Below are positions 7,376 to 14,862 of a stretch of 34,575 bases of DNA, piece after piece. This DNA comes from Candidatus Methanoperedens sp. GTDB taxonomy: Archaea; Halobacteriota; Methanosarcinia; Methanosarcinales; Methanoperedenaceae. A program made the translations under genes and the position numbers. How positions within the stretch are numbered: the first letter of the stretch is position 1; each line of letters opens with the position of its first letter. The stretch lies in assembly GCA_028715885.1 (NCBI GenBank), contig JAQUQX010000017.1:1-34575 (forward strand), written 5' to 3'. The notes under the pieces were generated by a model. It ran no database searches. It saw only the letters and a program-made list of their open reading frames with translations, and was not told the DNA's origin.

Positions 7376-8034
7376 GAATACATTGGATTATATCCCTTGA
7401 CAAGTGCAAGAGTTATCTGCTGTAGAAATACCTCGGGCGGCTGCGCCCCTACGAATGATGTGTCCTCGTTGATTACGATGTGTGGGGTGCTCATCACCGC
7501 GTACCTCTGGACAAGATACGGGAATTCTGTCATCTCGATAACATCCGACCTGATAAACTCGCTCTCGATGGCGAACTGGTAAGCAACCTTTACTGCTACC
7601 GGACAATAGGGGCATGTTGGTGAAACAAATACCTGTATATGCACTGGTTTTCTAATCTCTGCCAGTTTATTCTTGATAGTATCAGGCAAAGACGTCGCGC
7701 CTTTTGAAACATCGAGAATAGCATCCACAAGAACAGAGAATTCATAACCTGCGGGAACGCCGTAATACCTGATACCATAGTCGGATTTCCCGACAATAGC
7801 TATGGCGGGGATTTTTTTTATGTCATATTTCAGGTCTTCATCGCCATTTTTTACGAAGTCATAGACTTTTGTTTTTATCTTTGGGGATAAAGCTCCCAGT
7901 TCAAGCGCAATCTCCCTTGTTTCCTTGCAGAACTGGCATTCATTTTCCTGCGTGAAAACAATGAGTTCAACATCTTCCGTGAGTTCGGCAAGGTGTTTTT
8001 TCAAATGCTCTTTCAGGCTATCCGGAATCGCCAT
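7372..8034 (-). CDS. Protein disulfide oxidoreductase (two-thioredoxin-fold, archaeal PDO)
   Basis: 220 residues, close to the usual length of archaeal PDO/glutaredoxin-like proteins. It has two thioredoxin folds, each with a redox-active pair: C33-QF-C36 in the N-terminal unit and C141-PY-C144 in the C-terminal unit. Each unit has its cis-proline (KIPAIAI and STPHIVI). It should form, reduce or shuffle protein disulfides in the cytosol, taking electrons from a thioredoxin reductase-like partner. It is the last gene of a three-gene operon (regulator, small membrane protein, PDO) with gaps of 11 and 6 bases. Family assignment is firm; partner and substrates are not visible. Confidence 0.92.
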   Translation of the reverse strand: MAIPDSLKEHLKKHLAELTEDVELIVFTQENECQFCKETREIALELGALSPKIKTKVYDFVKNGDEDLKYDIKKIPAIAIVGKSDYGIRYYGVPAGYEFSVLVDAILDVSKGATSLPDTIKNKLAEIRKPVHIQVFVSPTCPYCPVAVKVAYQFAIESEFIRSDVIEMTEFPYLVQRYAVMSTPHIVINEDTSFVGAQPPEVFLQQITLALVKGYNPMYS

Positions 8035-8040
8035 AACTTT

Positions 8041-8220
8041 TTACTCAACCGACTCAAGAACCTTTCCAACCCTTTCCAGCGCGCGTCTCATTTCTTTCAG
8101 TTCCACAAGAATCATATAACTCAAATAGATAGATATTAATCCAAGAATAGCCGCCACTATTATAAGACTATATATAGGTCCCTGCGCAGTAGAGCCGAAC
8201 GCCCAGTCCATCATTTGCAT
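8041..8220 (-). CDS. Small single-pass membrane protein
   Basis: A 59-residue protein with a short N-terminal stretch (MQMMDWAFGSTAQGP), one transmembrane helix of about 20 residues (YSLIIVAAILGLISIYLSYM) and a charged helical tail (LKEMRRALERVGKVLES) that could form a coiled coil. The ATG is preceded by a good AGGAGG ribosome site. It sits between the ArsR-like regulator and the disulfide oxidoreductase, 11 and 6 bases away, so all three are likely on one transcript. The function is unknown; it may anchor a partner to the membrane. Confidence 0.8.
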   Translation of the reverse strand: MQMMDWAFGSTAQGPIYSLIIVAAILGLISIYLSYMILVELKEMRRALERVGKVLESVE

Positions 8221-8231
8221 ATATTTTCCTC

Positions 8232-8519
8232 CTATTTTACTATCTCTTTAATCCTACTTAATGACAATACTAATTCAAAATTCTTTGCTTTGTAAAATTT
8301 CTTCGTATAAGGCGGTTCCTCAAAATGCCGTATCTCGCTTTCCACAAGACCTGCGTTTTCAAGTTTTTTAAGGTGCAGGTAAAGAAGCGGGCGGGAAATC
8401 CCTACAATCTTAGCCAGTTCTGAAACATAGCACTCTCCTCCCGCAAGAATTGCCATGATGGCGAGGCTGTGCTCATTGCCGAGGGCGTTTAAGAGTTCAG
8501 CCAGGGATTTTTTATCCAC
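8232..8519 (-). CDS. ArsR-type winged-helix transcriptional regulator
   Basis: 95 residues with a winged helix-turn-helix: ELLNALGNEHSLAIMAIL, then YVSELAKIVGISRPLLYLHL as turn and recognition helix, and KKLENAGLVESE leading to the wing (PPYTKKFYKAK). No Cys pair typical of metal-sensing ArsR proteins is seen near the recognition helix (only one Cys, in GGECYV), so a metal or redox signal is open. The start is GTG at 8519 with GGTG just upstream. It heads an operon with a small membrane protein and a disulfide oxidoreductase. An A/T-rich TATA-like element lies near 8545-8555. It may regulate its own operon or the divergently positioned PepSY-like gene upstream. Confidence 0.87.
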   Translation of the reverse strand: MDKKSLAELLNALGNEHSLAIMAILAGGECYVSELAKIVGISRPLLYLHLKKLENAGLVESEIRHFEEPPYTKKFYKAKNFELVLSLSRIKEIVK

Positions 8520-8582
8520 CTTTTCACCGTGTTACTAAAAGATGCTGAATATATTTAAAATAAAAGGGGGTTTACCGGAAAT

Positions 8583-9323
8583 TTACTGAACTTCCAGTAT
8601 TTTTACAAAAGCCCCATGCCAGTTGTGGTACCATACGGTGCCTGTGTTGCTGTTGACGCTGAGCATTCCATATACCTTGCCGTCTTTTGTTACCTCTATG
8701 GTGTAGTAGCCGTAGAACGCATCGACATCAGCCGTCCGGGTTCCGGGGAGCGAACTGTCCAGGAACTTCTGTGCATTTTCAATCGCCTGCTTCTCTGTTA
8801 CAGTAGCCTGCGCCGCGCCTGTACCCATGTGTCCGTATTTGGTATTCCACATCATATTCGGACCCATCTCAGGGGTTATAGCGCCCGTATATTTATTTAC
8901 AAGCACCTCGAAGGCGTGGATGCCCGTACTCTTTTCCTTGACGCCTGCATAGAAATGGTTGTCGAATTCTATGACCTCTGTAAGCGCAAGGTCTGAGTTA
9001 CCTGTGGAGATAAGATATTGCCCAGCAGCTTCTTTTGCCTTCTCGATGGTTATGGGGCTTGTATTTGCCCCATAACCTGTGTCATAGCCTGCGCCGCAGT
9101 GACCGGGACCGAAGCCGCCGTTTGCGCTGTAGCCTCCCATCATGCCGCCGCTATAACCCATCATGCCTCCGTTGCCGTTCATCATTCCGTTTCCATATCC
9201 ATAGCCATTGCCGTAGCCCATCATGCCGTTCCAGAAGCCGCCGTTAGCCGGTCCTGCCAGGGCATAGCCGGCTCCCAGCACTACAAGAACTGCTGCTATT
9301 GCCACAATTGTTTTTGTTTTCAT
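8583..9323 (-). CDS. Secreted Met/Gly-rich protein with PepSY-like repeats
   Basis: 246 residues. A Sec-type signal peptide ends near ALAG (residue ~24). Residues 25-85 are rich in Gly, Met, Asn and Tyr, with repeated GMM/MMG clusters plus a GPGHCG segment; Met-rich runs of this kind often bind Cu(I) or Ag(I). The rest holds two related PepSY-like units, about residues 92-160 (ITIEKAKEAAGQYL through NKYTGAITPE) and 172-246 (VTEKQAIENAQKFL through NSNTGTVWYHNWHG). The start has GGAG eight bases upstream. A TATA box and a palindrome stand before it (separate entry), so it is likely a regulated single gene. A role in metal binding at the cell surface is an inference. Confidence 0.8.
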   Translation of the reverse strand: MKTKTIVAIAAVLVVLGAGYALAGPANGGFWNGMMGYGNGYGYGNGMMNGNGGMMGYSGGMMGGYSANGGFGPGHCGAGYDTGYGANTSPITIEKAKEAAGQYLISTGNSDLALTEVIEFDNHFYAGVKEKSTGIHAFEVLVNKYTGAITPEMGPNMMWNTKYGHMGTGAAQATVTEKQAIENAQKFLDSSLPGTRTADVDAFYGYYTIEVTKDGKVYGMLSVNSNTGTVWYHNWHGAFVKILEVQ

Positions 9324-9358
9324 GTTTTTCTCCGTTTAAGTTTTTATTTATTTCATGT

Positions 9359-9390
9359 GTAAGTTTTACTTACATACTATACTTTATATT
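9359..9390 (-). promoter_or_regulatory. TATA box and operator-like palindrome before the PepSY-like gene
   Basis: GTAAGT-TTT-ACTTAC (9359-9373) is a perfect inverted repeat with 6-base arms, and partial symmetry extends further out. On the minus strand a TATA-like AATATAAAGTATA lies just upstream (9378-9390). The palindrome would overlap the transcription start, the usual place for a repressor. The remaining sequence to 9544 holds no supported gene. Confidence 0.45.
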
Positions 9391-9544
9391 ACTATGGTAT
9401 AAAGATTTCGCATGGAAAAAACTATGGTTTTTAGCCGTGAACTGATTGTATTTACTTCCCTACAGGCTCGATTATTTTAAACAACCCACATCAACCAGCC
9501 CCATATCTCCAAAATTCGTGCCCACAAGAACGACATTGTGCGAA

Positions 9545-11149
9545 TTATGCCATGCTGCTTATTGCGTGGGTGTGGTCGTGGTAATTTGCCCTATTTTTCC
9601 GAGCCTTAAGCATTTCTATAAACAACAATGATTTTGTATGGACATCGGGTAAAATATCAGATTTTGGTTTTTCTATATAATAATCTATTCCTTCCGCATA
9701 TTTAGCCATCACTGAGCTGACTTTTTCGCTAATCCAGCCAATTTCAACATAATAATCCAGCATATCTTCTAAATTATTTCGCCCTACTTTTTCCATAAGG
9801 AATTTGATCCAGTTCACTAAAATTATGAAAGTCTCTGGTGTATTATCCAGGAAGGACAGCCTTACTATCTTCTTTCTTCCGTATAGGGATTCTTCAGGTG
9901 TTTTTTGCATAAATTGAGATATTGATGGAATTTTTGGCATAGATACATGCTCGGCAGGCTTGATGTTGTTCAAAACTTGCCCGGCAGCTTTTTCAGCCAT
10001 AATGTTTTTCGAATCCACCAGTTTTCTTAGCTCTTTTATATTCTCTTCAATAGCCCTGGTTTTATTATCGTAGTCCTGTGTAAGACTTGGAGGCATTTCA
10101 GAGATTTTCATTCCAAGTTCTTCGATTTTTTTCTCGATATCAATCAGCTTTTCAGTTACAACGTCTTCAGCCATAACGTTTTTCGAGTTCACAAATTCTC
10201 TTAGCTCTTTTATATTCTCTTCAATAGCTCTGGTTTTAGTATCATAATCATGTGTGAGATTTGGGGGCATTTCAGAGATTTTCATTCCAAGTTCTTCGAT
10301 TTTTTTCTCGATATCAATCAGCTTTTCAGTTACAACGTCTTCAGCCCGGATGTTTTTTGAATCCACCAATTCTCTTAGCTCTTTTATGTTCTCTTCAATA
10401 GCTCTGGTTTTAGTATCATAATCCTGTGTAAGACTTGCAGGCATCTTGGAGATTTTCATTCCAAGTTCTTCTTCCTTTTTCTCGATATCTGTTAGCTTTT
10501 CACTCACAGCTTTTTCAGCCATAACGTTTTTTGAATCCACCAGTTTTCTTAGCTCTTGTATGTTCTCTTCAATAGCTCTGGTTTTAGTATCATAATCCTG
10601 TGTAAGACTTGCAGGCATCTCAGAGATTTTCTTGCCCTGTTCTTCAACCCGTTTCTCGATATCTGTCAACTTGTCAGCTATAAAATTTTCTATCTTTATA
10701 ACATTAAAAACCCTGTTTTGGATATCTGCCTCGATTGGGAGTTGCCCCAATCCCCTAATCTCCCGATCTTTTTTCTGTGTCACGTTCCCGATGTTCTCTT
10801 CACGGCTCTCAGGACGAGCCAGTTTTTCCCCCTCTATTCTTGTTTGTATTGTAAATTCTTGAATTTTCCTGAGAACATCCAGGGCAAGATGCGCTACCTC
10901 ATCATTTTCATGCAGCAAAACTTTCTGTAAATCCTTATAATCTCCTACAATCCCACGATCAACCAAGACATTAAGCGTTTTTAATGATTCCATTGCAAAA
11001 CTTGGCGCGGACAATGCCTGATTGCAAAAAAGGGGATACATGGATTTCCAGGCATCAGCTTTTACTTCAACCGTCTCATCCTTTTGCTTCTGAAACTTAC
11101 CCAGGAATTTATTTGCTACCGATTTAATGGTTTTTCCATTGAAAATCAT
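9545..11149 (-). CDS. FlaD/E-domain protein with four coiled-coil repeats
   Basis: 534 residues. The C-terminal part (~428-490) matches the archaellum accessory FlaD/FlaE domain: WIKFLMEKVGRNNLEDML followed by DYYVEIGWISEKV and KYAEG. In archaella such proteins form part of the cytoplasmic complex under the motor. Residues 159-390 are four tandem 58-residue units, each with a heptad-rich helix beginning EKL(T/I)DIEKK and containing a conserved DYDTKTRAIEENI. The N-terminal ~110 residues are helical and HEAT-like (VLLHENDEVAHLALDVL). The protein is divergent from the coiled-coil/ATPase/platform operon, consistent with it serving that machine. No strong ribosome site is seen at the ATG. An archaellar gene name is avoided because no archaellin is present. 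Confidence 0.8.
   Translation of the reverse strand: MIFNGKTIKSVANKFLGKFQKQKDETVEVKADAWKSMYPLFCNQALSAPSFAMESLKTLNVLVDRGIVGDYKDLQKVLLHENDEVAHLALDVLRKIQEFTIQTRIEGEKLARPESREENIGNVTQKKDREIRGLGQLPIEADIQNRVFNVIKIENFIADKLTDIEKRVEEQGKKISEMPASLTQDYDTKTRAIEENIQELRKLVDSKNVMAEKAVSEKLTDIEKKEEELGMKISKMPASLTQDYDTKTRAIEENIKELRELVDSKNIRAEDVVTEKLIDIEKKIEELGMKISEMPPNLTHDYDTKTRAIEENIKELREFVNSKNVMAEDVVTEKLIDIEKKIEELGMKISEMPPSLTQDYDNKTRAIEENIKELRKLVDSKNIMAEKAAGQVLNNIKPAEHVSMPKIPSISQFMQKTPEESLYGRKKIVRLSFLDNTPETFIILVNWIKFLMEKVGRNNLEDMLDYYVEIGWISEKVSSVMAKYAEGIDYYIEKPKSDILPDVHTKSLLFIEMLKARKNRANYHDHTHAISSMA
9980..10675 (-). repeat. Four tandem 174-base repeats inside the FlaD/E-domain gene
   Basis: Units at 10502-10675, 10328-10501, 10154-10327 and 9980-10153 encode 58 residues each. 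The DNA is highly similar between units (for example the stretch around the DYDTKTRAIEENI codons), implying recent duplication. They keep the reading frame and lengthen a coiled coil by a fixed step. Confidence 0.9.
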
Positions 11150-11366
11150 ACTTTATCGAAATGTGAATCTTTTTATCTATAGAAACATCTGTCAGTCTCC
11201 ATATTTATATTATAGATGCCCTTTTAAGATATAAATTTATCATTAAATATAAGATAAATTAAAGAATTCAGGAACAAAATTATTTTTTTAAATGATTTCC
11301 AGTGGATTAAATTGCCGTGAACATACAATATTTCATAAGTCCGACATTGCTATTAAATACTCCTAA

Positions 11367-11380
11367 AGTAATATATTACT
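11367..11380 (+). promoter_or_regulatory. 14-base perfect palindrome, TATA-like, before the coiled-coil operon
   Basis: AGTAATATATTACT is its own reverse complement. It lies about 27 bases before the TTG start of the coiled-coil gene, where a TATA box for a nearly leaderless transcript would sit. The divergent gap 11150-11406 is A/T-rich, has further TATA-like stretches for the opposite gene (about 11195-11212), and contains no other supported gene. Confidence 0.4.
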
Positions 11381-11406
11381 GTTGATTACCTGAAAGGGGA
11401 TTCAGA

Positions 11407-13041
11407 TTGGCGCGAAATAAACCGGAAAATATTGGAAACGGCATCCTGAAAATGAGGGACGACCTTATGAAGCTCGTCATCGAGGAGGAAGCTGCTGCCA
11501 AGAATGCAAGAAAAGCGAGAATCTCTGCCCTGAAAGCCAGATATGCCGCAATAAGCTCTGAGAACATTGTTTCAGAATTGCCACATCGGTGGATTTTTTT
11601 CAATAAACTGCTACAGAAAAACCATAGCTACAGGAAAAGCCGTGCGGAAAAACTTGAGACTAAATGCAGGGAATCGGACGATACGTTAAAAAGACTGACA
11701 GGGTCAAGAAGAGCGCTTACGGCAAGTCTTGCACAGGCGCTTGGAGTTGAACCTCCGGCAAACGTATCAGAACAGGATATAGAAGAATACCTTACAAAAG
11801 AGAAATTGCAGCTCCAGACTATATCAAAAGAACTGGAAGAAGCGGAAGCTGCTTTGAAAGAAGCGGCGTTGGAAAAAGAAAAGAAAGAGCAGAAGCCTGA
11901 AAAACCGCAAGAACCTGTTGCGATAAAGGCAAGAACTGAAACTGCTGATGAGGAACGTGAACGCCAGAAGAAGGCAGAAGCTGCTTTGAAAGAAGCGGCG
12001 TTAGAAAGAGAAAAAAAAGAGCAGAAGCCTGAAAAACCGCAAGAACCTGTTGCGATAAAGGCAAGAACTGAAACTGCTGATGAGGAACGTGAACGCCAGA
12101 AGAAGGCAGAAGCTGCTTTGAAAGAAGCGGCGCTGGAAAAAGAAAAGAAAGAGCAGAAGCCTGAAAAACCGCAAGAACCTGCCAGAATAAAAGCGGCTGA
12201 AATCACAGATGAGGAGCGGGAGCGCTTAAAGACGGCAGAGGCAGAATATCTGAAAGCTGTTGAGAAAGAAAAAATCATTCTAAATGCGGCTCAAAAAAAG
12301 AGGGAACTTATCGGGGAACAAAAAAAAGAAAAAAAGGCTCTCCAGACCAAATCAAAAAAATTAGAAGAGGCAGAGGCGGCTTTAAAAGAAGCAATTTTAA
12401 ATCGGGGGCTACTCGAGCAGGAACTCCAGAACCTGAAAAAATCCATAGAGACAAGCGTGAAAACTGAACTAACAGATGAGGAACAGGTGCGTCTGGAAAA
12501 AGCAAAAGCAGAGCACCATAATGCTGTTGAGATGGAAAAAAGCATTGAGAGCGTAGTTAAGAAAAAGAAGGAACATATTAGTGGTCAGCCGGAAAAATAT
12601 AAACCGCTTATCCAGTTCATGTTAAAAGAATTAGAGGAAGCAGAATCTGCTTTAAAGGAAGCTGCTTTAGAGAGAGAACGAAAAGAAAATGAGTTAAACA
12701 ACCTGGTAGAAAACCTGGTAGAATCGATTGAAACAAGAGTTAAAGCCAATATTTCGGAAGAAAAGCTGGGACGTTTAAAGAAAACTGAGGTTGAATATCT
12801 CAATGCTCTGGAAAAGGAAAAAAGCATTGAGAGCGAGTTTATAAAAAAGAAACAACTTGAGGAAAAAAATCAAGAAAAAGATAAAACAGTTTTCCAATCA
12901 TTATTAATAGAATTAGAGGAAGCAGAATCTGCTTTAAAGGAATCTGCTCTGGAGAGAGAGCAAAAAGAGTGTGAATTCCAGAACCTGAAAAAAGCTCTCG
13001 ATATAAAAGCAAAACCCGAATCCACGGAGAAGGAGGTTTAA
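11407..13041 (+). CDS. Repetitive Lys/Glu-rich coiled-coil protein
   Basis: 544 residues, almost wholly helical and charged, with no recognised enzymatic domain, signal peptide or membrane segment, so probably cytosolic. The N-terminus (~1-100) is a basic helical region. From ~147 there are nearly identical 44-residue units (EAALKEAALE, QKPEKPQEP, TADEERERQKK), followed by more divergent units that share a motif of the form EYxxAVEKEKxI and a repeated LEEAExALKEAALE. The start is TTG with GGGG about seven bases upstream. The gene ends 3 bases before the ATPase gene, whose GGAGGT ribosome site lies inside its last codons, so they are translationally linked. A scaffold or spacer for the filament motor is an inference from position. 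Confidence 0.8.
   Translation: MARNKPENIGNGILKMRDDLMKLVIEEEAAAKNARKARISALKARYAAISSENIVSELPHRWIFFNKLLQKNHSYRKSRAEKLETKCRESDDTLKRLTGSRRALTASLAQALGVEPPANVSEQDIEEYLTKEKLQLQTISKELEEAEAALKEAALEKEKKEQKPEKPQEPVAIKARTETADEERERQKKAEAALKEAALEREKKEQKPEKPQEPVAIKARTETADEERERQKKAEAALKEAALEKEKKEQKPEKPQEPARIKAAEITDEERERLKTAEAEYLKAVEKEKIILNAAQKKRELIGEQKKEKKALQTKSKKLEEAEAALKEAILNRGLLEQELQNLKKSIETSVKTELTDEEQVRLEKAKAEHHNAVEMEKSIESVVKKKKEHISGQPEKYKPLIQFMLKELEEAESALKEAALERERKENELNNLVENLVESIETRVKANISEEKLGRLKKTEVEYLNALEKEKSIESEFIKKKQLEEKNQEKDKTVFQSLLIELEEAESALKESALEREQKECEFQNLKKALDIKAKPESTEKEV
11845..12182 (+). repeat. 132-base tandem repeat in the coiled-coil gene
   Basis: Copies start at 11845, 11977 and 12109, exactly 132 bases apart. 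The first two are complete and nearly identical; the third follows the pattern to about 12182. Each unit encodes 44 residues (helical Ala/Glu/Lys stretch plus a KPEKPQEP hinge), so copy changes stay in frame. Confidence 0.92.
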
Positions 13042-13044
13042 AGA

Positions 13045-14862
13045 ATGCAGGAACAAAAATATGAACATCCGGATGCTATAAAAAAGGAAAACCAGCTAAA
13101 GGAACTCGTTCATAAAAAGAAGGTTCTTGCCGAACTTGCTGATTTGAATTACAGGAACGCCGTTGAAAAGGCTGTTATAAAAAAAGAATCGGAAATTCTG
13201 AAACCATTGCTCCTTGAGCCTGCTGCATCAGGTTTTAAGAAAGTTATTCTCACGGTTAAAATGGTTTTTGAAGTGATACATAGCAAGTTCGTGAAAAAGG
13301 AACTTACCGAGGTACCAGCCTATGATACGATGAGGTATGGCGATATTGTCGGTTTTGCGCCGCCAAAGGATTTTGATGTGGTTGAGCAGACATGGATCTC
13401 TAAACCATACACTATGGTCACTATACTCTACAATAAACAAACACACAAGAATATCTATTATATTTCAGAACCGGAACTCAATTCTTTTGAAGAGTCTCTT
13501 TTGCAGCGTGTGAATAATACTCTCAAAGTATTTCTTGTAGAGCAAGAGATTGATTTCAGTCACATGAATAAAGAGATAGTTCTTTATAATAATTTTATTA
13601 AGATATTAAGCATATATGGTATCGACCTTGACCCAAGATCTCAGTATAAAATATGGTACCATATAAAGAGGGACTACGTCGGTTACGGAAAACTTGATAC
13701 GCTTTTGAAAGACCCTATGATTGAGGATATATCCTGCGTCGGAGCTGATACGGCTGTGTATCTTTATCACAGGAAATATACCAACATCGAAACCAACACA
13801 GTCTTTGAAGAAGAAGAGCTTAACGAGATGATAATGAAACTTGCCCAGATATCCGGCAAATCAATCTCGGTTGGATATCCTATAATGAATGCCCGCCTGC
13901 CGGAAGGCTCCCGACTTGAGGCAACCCTGGGCAGGGAAGTGACCACGCGCGGCGGCACTATCACGATACGAAAATTCAGGGAAGAACCCTTCACTCCCAC
14001 AGACCTTATAAAATACGGGACGTTCAATAAGGAAATAATGGCGTATTTCTGGCTTGCCGTAGAGAATAACAAGAGTATAATATTCGTGGGTGAAACCGCA
14101 TCGGGCAAGACCACAACCCTTAACGTGATATCCCTTTTTATCCCTTCCGAATCAAAAGTAATATCCATAGAAGATACCAGAGAAATCACCTTATATCATA
14201 AGAACTGGATTCCCGGCGTTGTCAGGGAAGCGTTCACGGGACAGGAAGCCGCTACAATAGATATGTTCGAGCTTCTTCGCTCGGCGCTGCGGCAGCGTCC
14301 CGAGTATTTGATAGTGGGAGAAGTAAGAGGCAAGGAAGCATATACTTTATTCCAGGCGATGAGCACCGGGCACACGACATTCTCTACCATGCATGCAGGC
14401 AGCGTCCAACTGGCGGTAAACAGGCTGCTTAACGAGCCCATAAACGTCCCTCTCATGATGTTAAACGCCCTCGATATAATGGTTATACAGGTACTTCGTT
14501 ATGTAGGACAAAAAAGATTGAGAAGAATGGAAGTACTCTCGGAGTTCGTGGGTGTAGATGCAACAACCGGGAACATCAGCACCCGGGAACTATATGTATG
14601 GAACCCTTTGCAGGATAAAATGGAGCAAACAGGTTCATCAAAAGTTCTTGAAGACATAACTAATGCACGGGGATGGAGCAGGGAGCAGCTTAGAAAAGAA
14701 ATTGATAACAGGGAAACTGTGCTGCAATATATGATTGATAACAATATGAGTGATTACAGGGATGTATCTTTAATCATAAGGATGTATGCATCAGACCCGG
14801 CAAATGTCCTTGAATTAATAAAGCAGGGGAAATCCATTCTGAGTGAGAGCAAATGGGCATAA
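13045..14862 (+). CDS. Type IV filament assembly ATPase (ArlI/GspE family)
   Basis: 605 residues. This is a secretion-type hexameric ATPase that should power filament assembly at the inner face of the membrane. Visible motifs are Walker A GETASGKTT (349-357), the Asp box ISIEDTRE (374-380), Walker B YLIVGEVRGKE (421-431) and the His box HTTFSTMHA (443-451). The segment RLPEGSRLEATLG is typical of archaeal members. The first ~55 residues are an extra coiled coil (LNYRNAVEKAVIKKESEI) that resembles repeats in the preceding coiled-coil protein. The start has GGAGGT upstream. It overlaps the platform gene by 10 bases. Whether it drives archaella or pili is undecided: downstream genes encode pilins rather than archaellins, which favours pili. 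Confidence 0.93.
   Translation: MQEQKYEHPDAIKKENQLKELVHKKKVLAELADLNYRNAVEKAVIKKESEILKPLLLEPAASGFKKVILTVKMVFEVIHSKFVKKELTEVPAYDTMRYGDIVGFAPPKDFDVVEQTWISKPYTMVTILYNKQTHKNIYYISEPELNSFEESLLQRVNNTLKVFLVEQEIDFSHMNKEIVLYNNFIKILSIYGIDLDPRSQYKIWYHIKRDYVGYGKLDTLLKDPMIEDISCVGADTAVYLYHRKYTNIETNTVFEEEELNEMIMKLAQISGKSISVGYPIMNARLPEGSRLEATLGREVTTRGGTITIRKFREEPFTPTDLIKYGTFNKEIMAYFWLAVENNKSIIFVGETASGKTTTLNVISLFIPSESKVISIEDTREITLYHKNWIPGVVREAFTGQEAATIDMFELLRSALRQRPEYLIVGEVRGKEAYTLFQAMSTGHTTFSTMHAGSVQLAVNRLLNEPINVPLMMLNALDIMVIQVLRYVGQKRLRRMEVLSEFVGVDATTGNISTRELYVWNPLQDKMEQTGSSKVLEDITNARGWSREQLRKEIDNRETVLQYMIDNNMSDYRDVSLIIRMYASDPANVLELIKQGKSILSESKWA

Noticed and set aside
9472-9558. A minus-strand tail just after the FlaD/E-domain gene reading NVVLVGTNFGDMGLVDVG before a stop
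   Set aside because: It looks protein-like and might be a gene remnant, but it is under 30 codons, has no normal start and no recognised family.
11845-12182. Regular repeats that could suggest a CRISPR array
   Set aside because: The 132-base units are coding and in frame, with no short direct repeats separated by unique spacers.
11628-12278. 216-codon minus-strand frame rich in Ser, Phe and Ala opposite the coiled-coil gene
   Set aside because: It mirrors the Lys/Glu repeats of the real gene and only exists because those repeats lack stops on the other strand.
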